This document shows, piece after piece, positions 51,886-61,200 of a DNA stretch of 64,000 nucleotides. The stretch lies in assembly GCF_900497595.1 (NCBI RefSeq), contig NZ_UFQO01000005.1, positions 85,785 to 149,784 on the forward strand, in the 5' to 3' direction. Position 1 is the stretch's first letter; the number at the start of each line of letters is the position of its first letter. The DNA comes from Treponema pectinovorum (lineage in GTDB: Bacteria > Spirochaetota > Spirochaetia > Treponematales > Treponemataceae). Below the pieces are notes generated by a model. The model had not been told where the DNA came from. It was given only the letters and a program-made list of their open reading frames with translations, and did not search any database. The position numbers were made by a program, and so were the translations under genes.

Positions 51886-53460
51886 ATGTCAGTTAAAAAT
51901 CTTGCGCTTGTTGTTGTTGCCCACGAACCATATATCCGTCATATATCAGGCGAGGGGGAATTTCCTAGACCTGAAAATTCAATTTTTTTTAGCGCTTTAA
52001 GCCAAACTTACATTCCGCTTGTAAATCTCTTGCATAAACTTGAAGACGAACACATAAATGCAAAATTTTCGCTGGTTTTAACGCCTGTAATCTGCGCAAT
52101 GCTCGATGACGAAATGTTAAAAAATCAATATGTTGACTGGCTTGAGCGTTGCATAATTTTAGGCGAAAAAGAAATTGAGCGCCTAAAGGATGAACCACCC
52201 CTTTTAAAAAATGCACAAGAGCAATTAAAAAAGGCTGTGGAAAACAGAGAAAATTTTACACAAAAATACAACCGCAATTTGCTCGCTCAATTTGCACAAT
52301 TTTCTAAAAAAGGAATGATTGAAATTTTAACTTCTTGTGGAACTCATGCTTTTCTTCCTCACTATAGCGATTTACCTGAAATTTTAAATGCACAAGTTGA
52401 AACTGGAATAATCTCGCACAAGTACTATTTTGATACTGTCCCTTATGGTTTTTGGCTTCCATATATGGGGTATTCTAGAGGGTTGGAAAATGTCTTGCGC
52501 TCTTACGGCGTAAATTACACTCTTTTAAATGCACAGAGCTTGCTTTTTTGTGAAAATCCTCCTGCTGCGGGAATTTTTGAGCCAGTTCGTTGCAACAATT
52601 CTTTGGTAGTTTTTGGAACAGATTCAAAAATTTACTCTGAACTTGAAGGCGAATCTTCTTTTTCTGCAAACAAGGTTTATAAAAATCAAAACCGAGATAT
52701 TGGATTTGAACTTGATTCTGCTCAACTTTCTGATTTTATGAAGCAGAATTCTCCACGACTCGACAGCCTTTTTAGATATTGGTCAAAAGAAGATGATTCT
52801 TTGGTAATCTACGACAGTCAAAAGGCTATGGAGCAGGTAAAAATCGATGCAAAAAAATTCCTCGATTCTAAAAACAAAAAACTTGAATGCGTATCCTCTT
52901 GTGTAAACGAGCCAAGTTTGGTTTGCGCAATAAATGCAAGTACTTTAGGGCAGAATTGGGCGGAAGGAATGGATTTTTTTGAACAAGTACTGCGCTTGAA
53001 TTGCGAGTCAAACTTTGCCTGTCCAGAGGATTTAATAAAAGAGCAATTTAAATTGACAAAAGTAAATCCTTATCCTTCTGCTGCCAGCGGGCAGGGCTAT
53101 GGCGAAGATCTGCTTGACAGTTCTAATTCGTGGATGGTCCGTTACACAAGAAAGATGAGCGAGCGCATGGTTGACCTTGCAGGGCGCTTTCCTGATGACA
53201 CAGGTTTAAAAGCTAGGCTTTTGATTTTAGGCGCAAAGGAATTGATGCTTTCTCAATCCGGAGAACTTGCAAAGATGATACACGACGGATATATGCCGGA
53301 TTTTGCAAAACAGACTTTTATCTCTAGCGTTATGGATTTTACAACTGTCTTTGATTCTTTGGGCTCTAACGTTGTAAGCACAGAATGGCTTACAAAAATT
53401 GAAAAAGAACACAATCTATTCCCGTGGATGAATTATAGAATTTTTAGAAAAAAGATTTAA
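51886..53460 (+). CDS. GH57-like protein lacking catalytic residues
   Basis: A 524-aa protein with the fold markers of GH57 branching-enzyme/amylase homologues: VVAHEPYIRH near the start, CGTHAFLPHY, GFWLPYMGYSRGLENVLRSYGV (described in parts) and NWAEG. The nucleophile Glu of the WLPE motif is Tyr (Y193), the acid/base Asp is Asn (N350), and the HAH, FGHWW motifs are changed (QNW). Hence it is probably not a glycosidase, but a glucan-binding pseudoenzyme acting with the DUF4912 protein. SD GGAG precedes the ATG. The fold is inferred by eye. Confidence 0.75.
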   Translation: MSVKNLALVVVAHEPYIRHISGEGEFPRPENSIFFSALSQTYIPLVNLLHKLEDEHINAKFSLVLTPVICAMLDDEMLKNQYVDWLERCIILGEKEIERLKDEPPLLKNAQEQLKKAVENRENFTQKYNRNLLAQFAQFSKKGMIEILTSCGTHAFLPHYSDLPEILNAQVETGIISHKYYFDTVPYGFWLPYMGYSRGLENVLRSYGVNYTLLNAQSLLFCENPPAAGIFEPVRCNNSLVVFGTDSKIYSELEGESSFSANKVYKNQNRDIGFELDSAQLSDFMKQNSPRLDSLFRYWSKEDDSLVIYDSQKAMEQVKIDAKKFLDSKNKKLECVSSCVNEPSLVCAINASTLGQNWAEGMDFFEQVLRLNCESNFACPEDLIKEQFKLTKVNPYPSAASGQGYGEDLLDSSNSWMVRYTRKMSERMVDLAGRFPDDTGLKARLLILGAKELMLSQSGELAKMIHDGYMPDFAKQTFISSVMDFTTVFDSLGSNVVSTEWLTKIEKEHNLFPWMNYRIFRKKI

Positions 53461-53518
53461 TTTTTATACGAAATCATATAAATAAATTTTGAAATTAGAA
53501 CTTGCCTTATATAAATCT

Positions 53519-54868
53519 TTACTGATTTTTTGAATCCAGAGTTCCGTATGAGTTTATCATATCGTGCAAATCCAAAAGGCTCTGTGCAGATTTTATCGCT
53601 TTTATAGCAGGATCAAATCTTATTCCCATGGAAGAAGAAAGTTCTTTCGCCTCCGTCCATTTTTGGATCGCTTCGATTATGTCGTTTTTTCCACCCTTAG
53701 AATAAAGTTGAATTCCTTGAACATATTTGCTTTGAACTTCATCTTTTATAAGCGAGCGACCTCTGTCGCCTAAGATTAGCCTTGCTCCTAGACTTATGTG
53801 GTTTACAGGATTAAAAGAACTTGTAAGGTCTAAAGTGTAATTTACGCTCATCTTTATGCCTTTTACTGTGAATTGGCTTCCAAGACTAAAGCGAGGATTT
53901 CCTCCAGAGATTAAAAGTCCAGTCTCTAAATCAAAAAAATCTGTGATGTTTAATTCAAGGCCAGACGCTAGTGAGAATTTTTCTGATGAGGTGATTTTTA
54001 AAAGATTTACGGGCTGTCGAAATTCGCCTGTAAAAACGAAATTTTTCATCAATCTATAAGAAAAACCGGCAGTAACCCTTGTTGGAAGCGAGTCATCGAG
54101 CTGGAATTCCTTTGAAAAACCAGTTACAGAAAGTCCTGCATTGTTTATCGTAAAGGCAAAATGAAAATTCGGCTCGGTGTCGTCAAAATGTTTTAGCAAA
54201 TTGAATTGCATCAAAAGTCCAAAATCTGCCATCAAAGCGAGTGCAGATTGAGAAAGTCCAGAACCTGATTTTATTCTGTCGTTTTTGTTGTCTGTATAGT
54301 CGGGCATTTTTCGCCAGGTGGTTTTTACATTTGCACCAAGCGAAAGCCCCTTAAAATCGTAGCCGGCAAAAAAATTATACGAAAGATTGACCGCAAGCGA
54401 AGTTTCTGAATAGTAATTTTTTGCAACATTGTCGCCAAAAAGGTTGTATTCGGTAAAAGGAACGTAAAAACATTTGAATTGGAATCCCATTCCCAAATTG
54501 TTAAATCGCGTAGTTCCTTCTAAAGTTTCCATTGCAGAATCTGCAATCCACGAATTGTGAAAAACCGCGAATTCTGTATTTTTTAGCACCGAAGAACCGG
54601 CCGGATTGTAATCAAAAAAAGTTATATCATCGCAGAGGGCTGTTACCGCAGTTCCCAAACTTTCTGCCCGCCCGCCTTTTGGAATGTTTAGCGAGCGGAA
54701 TACTGTAGTTCCTGCGTTGTTGTCATCAGTAAGGTTTCCAAAAATGTCTGTAAGGCGATTATTTACATCAGAAAGTTCAAGGGAAAATGCAAATTTTGTG
54801 CCAATAAAAAAAATAAGAGAAATAATTATGCTTTTTTTTATGAAAATACCTTTCATCTTATTTTTCAC
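53519..54868 (-). CDS. UPF0164/FadL-like outer-membrane protein
   Basis: A 449-aa protein with a signal peptide (SIIISLIFFIGTKFAFS), then RSLNIPKGGRAESLGTAVTALCDDITFFDYNPAG, described in parts, typical of Treponema UPF0164 and PorV/FadL-type barrels. The middle has alternating beta strands (LSYNFFAGYDFKGLSLGANVKTTW, MKNFVFTGEFRQPVNLLK). The last 70 residues are TPR-like (AIQKWTEAKELSSSMG). It is a likely long-chain fatty-acid or hydrophobe porin. The start may be GTG 54868 or ATG 54856. Confidence 0.8.
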   Translation of the reverse strand: MKNKMKGIFIKKSIIISLIFFIGTKFAFSLELSDVNNRLTDIFGNLTDDNNAGTTVFRSLNIPKGGRAESLGTAVTALCDDITFFDYNPAGSSVLKNTEFAVFHNSWIADSAMETLEGTTRFNNLGMGFQFKCFYVPFTEYNLFGDNVAKNYYSETSLAVNLSYNFFAGYDFKGLSLGANVKTTWRKMPDYTDNKNDRIKSGSGLSQSALALMADFGLLMQFNLLKHFDDTEPNFHFAFTINNAGLSVTGFSKEFQLDDSLPTRVTAGFSYRLMKNFVFTGEFRQPVNLLKITSSEKFSLASGLELNITDFFDLETGLLISGGNPRFSLGSQFTVKGIKMSVNYTLDLTSSFNPVNHISLGARLILGDRGRSLIKDEVQSKYVQGIQLYSKGGKNDIIEAIQKWTEAKELSSSMGIRFDPAIKAIKSAQSLLDLHDMINSYGTLDSKNQ

Positions 54869-55110
54869 CGCGATAAATCCCTTAAAAGTCGAAATCTGCT
54901 CTAGTAAATTTCGGTTTTTAATCTACATTCCATAAGAAATATTACCGAAATATAATATAAGAAAAAATCTTTGAATTTTTGATTTTGGCGAAACATTCAC
55001 TTTACAAAAATTGTTTGTTAAAAAGATGTACACAAATCTAAATCAATTTTACATCAAAATCTCTAAAAATTCAGTGTATAGATTTTATTAAAGTTTTTTT
55101 TGTTATAATT
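54869..55110. promoter_or_regulatory. Divergent promoter region between UPF0164 and the TPR gene
   Basis: An AT-rich gap of about 240 bp. On the plus strand TATAAT (55104-55109) lies 7 nt before ATG 55117. No clear -35 is seen. I see no Shine-Dalgarno and no further structure. Confidence 0.45.
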
Positions 55111-55116
55111 ATGTCG

Positions 55117-58100
55117 ATGTTCCGAAAGGCGATTTTTACATTTATTTTTTTCTCTCTTGTGTCCAGCACTTTTTATCCTCAGAAAAAAAATAGCGTTGAG
55201 GATGATGAATTATCGCTTGAACAGATAGATTTTCTCATAAAAACTGGGGATTATTCACTTGCGCTGGAAGAACTTTCTATATTTATTCAATTGTATCCTA
55301 ATAAATTTGACAGGGCGCAAAAGAGAATTTCAAAAATCATAAAGGAAAGAAATCTCTTTAATCAAAAGGCAGCAGAGCTTGCAGAAAAAATGAAGCTTTC
55401 TTCCGAAAATAAAAATCTTAGCGAAAGCGAGATTGACGAATTAGACTCGCAAAAGATGGATATAATAATGGCTCTTGAAAATTCAGAATTGAATCCTTCT
55501 AAAGAGCAGATTGACCTTACAAACGATGCCCGCAGAACTGTTCGACTTTCATATTATGTAAACCGTTCGCAGATTCTTGTAAATCGCGGTAGCGAGTTCA
55601 TAAAAAATGCTTCTCTGGAATCAAGCGAAAATTATCTTCGCGCTTATGAAACTTTTCAAGAAAGCCTTTCCCTAAAAAAAAGCGACTCGGACATAATATA
55701 CAATGGAAGCGAGGAAATTCCTGTTACATATCCAGACAGTTTAAAACTTGAAGTTGAAAGAACAATAAATCGCATAAGAAGGCTCAATGCTTCTGTAAAA
55801 CTCGAGTTTGAAGCCTGTCAGCTTGCGTTTGATTCTTATGTAAAAAGTTTGCAATCTCATTCCCTTTCGCAATCGATTCCTGCTCTTTCGCTTGTAAAAA
55901 ATTCTTTTGAAAAACTTTCTTTAACGCGCAATACTCTTTTTGCAGAGGGAAATACACTTACGAAACTTGATGAACGTGCGATTGAGCTAAATCCTGAACT
56001 TTTGGATACTTCTTACATAACTTTTAGCCGTTGGGCAGTTTTGGGAACAAAAAACGAAATGGATTCAGGAATGATTGGTGCAATAGATTCTTTTTGGAAT
56101 ACTAGAGTTGAGGCGATGAAAGAGTTAGTTCAAAAAGAAATATCATTTCAATACGCTTTAATTGCAGATTCTGTTAAAACAGAACAACTTTCAAAAGAAA
56201 ATCTTGCTGTCTTTACAGATTTTGCAAATGCAGCTTCAGATTTTTCTGTTCAAGGTAAAAACTTGCAATCGCTCTATGCAAAGATCAAAGGTTCTCCAGC
56301 AAAATCTTTTGAACGATATAATTCTTCAATGGATTTTATAGCAAATCTTTCGCAAAAAAAACTAAAAACGATATTTGAAATCCGTAGTGCAATGTATGAA
56401 CAGGATTTTTCTTTGCAAAATTTGCAGGTAAACGGACGCGATTTTATGGGTTTTGCTGGGCAATGCATAAAGGTTGCTGATTTTTACGAAAATCAACTTT
56501 CGAATATTCGCTTACAAAAAGATGAAAATTTTTTAACGCAGGAAAGAAAGATTCAGCAGGAAATCGATACCAATCTTCAAAGCGAAAAATCAATTCTTGT
56601 ACCTGGAATTGAACTCAAAGATAAAAGCCTTAACTGGAAGAGCGAAATAGCCTTGTACGATGAATTGACCGAGTTGAGCGAAGAAGAGTGCATAAAAAAG
56701 GCTGGTGGAACTTGGTCTAAACTTGCAAAAACCCTTTCCGATGAAGCCGATTCAAAACTTGCGTCTTTTACACTTTTAAATGCGCAGGCAAAAAATTTTT
56801 TGCTGGGAGTTGAAGAAACTGCAGGCGATGTCAAAATTACAAAGTTTTATCCGAGCCGTGCACGCGAAATCTGCATAAAACTAAATTCCGATATAGAAAA
56901 GGAGCGCAATGTCTTAACCTCATACAGAAATACTTTAGACGGTGGCTCTTTATATCGCACAACGGAGCAGGTTTATTCAGCAGGAATTATAAATATCGAA
57001 AAGGTTACTTCCGCTTTAAACAGTCTTATTGTAAGCAATAACGAAATAATTTCTGAGGCTAGAATAAAAACCAACGAAGCCCTAACTTATGCAAACCAAG
57101 CAAGGCAGATGTATGATGATGCGCTTTCACTTTTAAAAGCGGAAAAATACGATGAAGCGAGACAGGCACTTTCTGAAGCCGACGAAAACTACAAAAAATC
57201 TCTTGCACACGAAGAAAACGCAAGTTTGAGAAGTGAATTTGAAGCGAAAATTGCAGCAACGGACGAAAGGATAACCACTTTGCAAAACGAATGGGTAATC
57301 AAAACGGTTCGTTCTCTCATCACTTCCGCGTATAACGAATACTATGCTGGAAACTTTGAAAACGCAAAATCTTCTTTGGAGCAAGCAGGCGACGTTTGGG
57401 AAAAAACACAATCGCAGGAAAACCCGGAAATCAACGAACTTATGGTTTTTGTAAGGGATGCACTGGAGTTTACAGGTGGCAAAGAAATCGCCTTTTCTGA
57501 TCCGCTGTATAAAGATATGGGGTCATTTTTGAATAACGCAAAACTTCATTACGAAGAAGGAAAAAAATTATACGAAAGCGAACAACTTGCACAAGGCAAA
57601 TCATTGCTCGAGCAGGCGAGAGACGAAGTTAGAAAAGTTCAAAGAGTTTTTCCTAAAAATATTGAAGCAAACAATTTAAATCTTTTAATAAGCAAAATCC
57701 TCGATCCTCAATCTTACGAAATTGCGATAAATCAAAAAATTTCTCTTGCAAAAACAGAATCTTCTTCTGGTCGCGAAGTTGATATAAAAAATGCCCTCAA
57801 CGATTTAAAGGATCTTCAAAAGGTTTTCCCAGAAAACAAAAATGTTTCGATTGCTGTAAAAGATATGGAAGAAGTTTTAGACAAGGCTGAAAAATCACTG
57901 CAAGTTAGGAGAGCAAGAGAGCGTTCGCAGCTTCTTACAGCGCAGGCTCAACGAGAGCAAAATATAGCAAGAAAAGTTGCACTTTTGGACGAGGCGTTAA
58001 GTTTAGACCGCAGAAATACGCTCGCACAAAGATTAAAAGACCAGACTTACATTGCAAATACCTCAAAAACGACGGTAAAAAACTATCTTGACGATGCAGA

Positions 58101-58242
58101 CGATGCACTTTATGCTCGTGCGGAACGCTATTATAACGATGGCTTAAAAGAACAGGCGCAAAGCGTTATAAATGATCTTTTTGCAAGAAATCCGCAGGTT
58201 AGTAAAGTGATAAAACTCAAAAGAAGAATCGAGAATATGTGA
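55117..58242 (+). CDS. Large periplasmic TPR/coiled-coil protein
   Basis: A 1041-aa protein; ATG 55117 is chosen since a TATAAT -10 ends 7 nt before it (the ATG at 55111 would lie inside the promoter). A signal peptide (AIFTFIFFSLVSSTF) is followed by TPR units (GDYSLALEELSIFIQLYP), long coiled coils and a C-terminal TPR part (ARAERYYNDGLKEQAQSVINDLF). Its stop overlaps the start of the next gene by one base (TGATG). It is likely a scaffold for the SpoIIE-type sensor. Confidence 0.8.
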   Translation: MFRKAIFTFIFFSLVSSTFYPQKKNSVEDDELSLEQIDFLIKTGDYSLALEELSIFIQLYPNKFDRAQKRISKIIKERNLFNQKAAELAEKMKLSSENKNLSESEIDELDSQKMDIIMALENSELNPSKEQIDLTNDARRTVRLSYYVNRSQILVNRGSEFIKNASLESSENYLRAYETFQESLSLKKSDSDIIYNGSEEIPVTYPDSLKLEVERTINRIRRLNASVKLEFEACQLAFDSYVKSLQSHSLSQSIPALSLVKNSFEKLSLTRNTLFAEGNTLTKLDERAIELNPELLDTSYITFSRWAVLGTKNEMDSGMIGAIDSFWNTRVEAMKELVQKEISFQYALIADSVKTEQLSKENLAVFTDFANAASDFSVQGKNLQSLYAKIKGSPAKSFERYNSSMDFIANLSQKKLKTIFEIRSAMYEQDFSLQNLQVNGRDFMGFAGQCIKVADFYENQLSNIRLQKDENFLTQERKIQQEIDTNLQSEKSILVPGIELKDKSLNWKSEIALYDELTELSEEECIKKAGGTWSKLAKTLSDEADSKLASFTLLNAQAKNFLLGVEETAGDVKITKFYPSRAREICIKLNSDIEKERNVLTSYRNTLDGGSLYRTTEQVYSAGIINIEKVTSALNSLIVSNNEIISEARIKTNEALTYANQARQMYDDALSLLKAEKYDEARQALSEADENYKKSLAHEENASLRSEFEAKIAATDERITTLQNEWVIKTVRSLITSAYNEYYAGNFENAKSSLEQAGDVWEKTQSQENPEINELMVFVRDALEFTGGKEIAFSDPLYKDMGSFLNNAKLHYEEGKKLYESEQLAQGKSLLEQARDEVRKVQRVFPKNIEANNLNLLISKILDPQSYEIAINQKISLAKTESSSGREVDIKNALNDLKDLQKVFPENKNVSIAVKDMEEVLDKAEKSLQVRRARERSQLLTAQAQREQNIARKVALLDEALSLDRRNTLAQRLKDQTYIANTSKTTVKNYLDDADDALYARAERYYNDGLKEQAQSVINDLFARNPQVSKVIKLKRRIENM

Positions 58243-61200
58243 TGAAAGATTTTATTCCTTCGAAAAATTTAAAAAGATTCATTTTTCTCATCGTTGTGTT
58301 TTTTGCTGGCAGTTTTTTTGCAAATTCCCAAGAACTCTATTTTGAAAATCCAATCCCGCTTACTTCAAAAAATACGCAATTTCCGATTGCACTAAAGAGC
58401 GTTGGTCGAAATTATGTTTTTTTTGAAGAAGTTTCAGAAAACAAACTGTATATAAATTTTATTTCGCGTGGTGAAGAAGAAAATCAGTGGTCAGTCAAAA
58501 AAAATGTTGCAGGTCCTTTTGAGTTTTTAGGTGAAGTTCCTGATATATATACGGCTTGTGCCCTTGACGATGGAACTTTAACCGTTGGCGTAACCTTATC
58601 TCAATACGAAATTGGCGTTTATACCTCAAAAGACGGAGGAGAATCTTTTTCTTTTGTAAAACTTTCTATGAGCGACCAGAGAATCGTTGCTCCAAGAATT
58701 TTTAAGACAAAAAAAGGTGAGTTTGTGCTTTTTGCCTCGCTTGGAAGCGAAAATAAATTTTCAATCGCTTTTTCAAAATCGCACGACGGAATAAAATGGT
58801 CTTCCTTTACACACTTTTTGCCTTCGAGAGAACTGGACAATTCTTTTTCGCCATTTTTATGCCCAACTCCCGAAGGCGATATGGTTGTTTTTCAGGCACA
58901 TTTTTCTGTTCCAAATAAGCCAAAGACTTTTCAACTCTATTCAACGCTTTCTAAAGATGACTTAAAAACTTTTTCTGTTCCTGTTTTATTGAGCGATGAC
59001 AGCTCAACCGCAAATCGCAGAAGAAATTCGTTTATAGAATATTCAAATCAAAGTCCAGCACTTTTTTTTGATGGGAAAAAAATCTTGTGTGCCTGGGAAA
59101 GAAACGAAGTCCGTTCCGAAAACACTTATATCGCTCTTGCAGTTTTGGATTTCGACGGAAAAATCCCTGAGAAAAATCGCGTTAGAGAATATGACAGCCA
59201 AAAAAAATCTCACCGCCCAAATTTCTTCAATTTTTTAGGCGAAAACTATCTTTTGTGGTTTGATGAAAATCAAGGCGCATATCAAGTAAAAGAAAATTCA
59301 AACGGCTCTTTTTCGTATGAACGTTTGATAAAAAACAGCGCAAAGGCTTCATTTATCTATCCTGTTATTTCATCCTATGGAAAAGAAATTTCTTATATCT
59401 GGCAAAAAAAAGAAGGTCAAAGTCAATTATATATGGTTCGTCAGGACAAGTTTGCTCAAAAACCTGTTTTAACTCCTGTGAGTTTTAGGCAAGGCTCTAG
59501 GTCTAGGCAGGAAAAAGTAAGAGTCAATTTGACGATTCCTCAGGATACAAACGGAATTGCAGGATATTCGTGGAGTTTTTCTTTAGACGAAAATGAAGAG
59601 CCTTCAACTCAAGATAAAGACTTAATCGTAGAACGGAATCTTTCTTCTGGAAAAAGCTATTCTCTCAACGCATCTGCATTTTCTGACGGTAAATATTATT
59701 TTAAAGCGAAAGTTTTAGACATGGCAGGCAACTGGTCGGATTCTGCAAGTTTGGAATACTATCGAGACCTTACGCCTCCTAAAAAAGTTACGATAAACGA
59801 CCTTCCAAAAGATGAATATTCATTTTTGCAATCTTCAACATTCACTATAAACTGGCAAAAAGATGAAAGCGACAGCGATATTGCAGGCTACAGTTGGGCT
59901 CTTACAAGAGTAGATTCTTTGGACGAAAAGTTTAAAGATTCAAAAAATCATCCGCAAAAGTCTTCCAAAGAAAAAATTGAATCTTACATCGATAAAATTA
60001 ACCGCAACGAAAAAGAATATTTAAAAAGAGCAAAAGAACCTCCGCGTTCAATTCTTACAAAAAAAGCTTCGTGCGATTTTAACAATATTCGTAACGGAAT
60101 TTATGTTTTTAGCGTTTGTGGAATTGATGAGGTTGGAAACGTTGGCGAAAGTCAAAAAATTCTTTTAATCGCAAACAAATATATTCCGTTCACCTTTATT
60201 TCAGGATTAAAAACTTCAAGAGATGAATTGGGCGCTCTGCAAATAGATGTCTACGGTCAGGATTTTTCAACAGAAGGCTATATCTCGCAGATATTTATCG
60301 ATAGGGACGGAAAACTTCCTTATGACAGGGTTTTGAATTACAACAAAGGCGAGTTCCAGATAAAATCCAACTCTCTGATTACGGGCATTCATCTTGAAGA
60401 TTTAGATGTAGGAAATTACGGAATATTTTTATATCACACAGAGCGTGGAATAAGTCCTCTAAATGCAAATTCGCGGTTGAACAGATTTAGCGTTGACGAA
60501 AGCGGAACTGTAAAAATAGAAAGGCCTTACCAAGCAGTTCCTGTGTGGAAAAGTTTTGATATTCAAAAAACGAAGAGCCTTTCTATAGTGGATTTGTTGA
60601 TTTATCTTGCAATTTTCCTAGGAATTTTTATTTGCGCGTTTAGCATACGCGGAATAGTTTTTGTATATAAAGAATCAGTTTTGATACATTCGCAAGTTCT
60701 TGCTTTGTTGAATGGAGGGGATATGCCTTTAACGAAAAAAATGAAAATCGAAAAATTAAAACGCCGCCAAACTAGCCTTAAATTAAAACTTGTACTCTTT
60801 ACTGTTCTTTTGGTTTTGGCAATCGTAATGATGGTTTCGCTTTCTCTTGGCAAAAATATGATAAAAACCCAAAGGCAAACTCTTTCAGAAAGCATGTATG
60901 AGCAGGTTTTGGTTTTGCTAGAAGGAATGTCAAACTCTGTTCAAAACGCAATGCTCGATGCTCGCGAAGGTGGCGGAACGGTTGCGCTTATAGACCTTGT
61001 AAAGCAGGCGGACACTTTTAAAAGCGCAGTCTATGCAACAATAATAGGTCGCGGGCTAGAAAATAATGATTCAAATCTCGACTATTTCTGGGCTTCAACG
61101 CAAACCTCTTCCGAGGTTGCTCAAAAATTGGATGCAGGCGAGGCTCTCGTAGGAAAAAGCAGATTCAAAGCGGGTACTATCGAACAAAAAATTGCAATCA

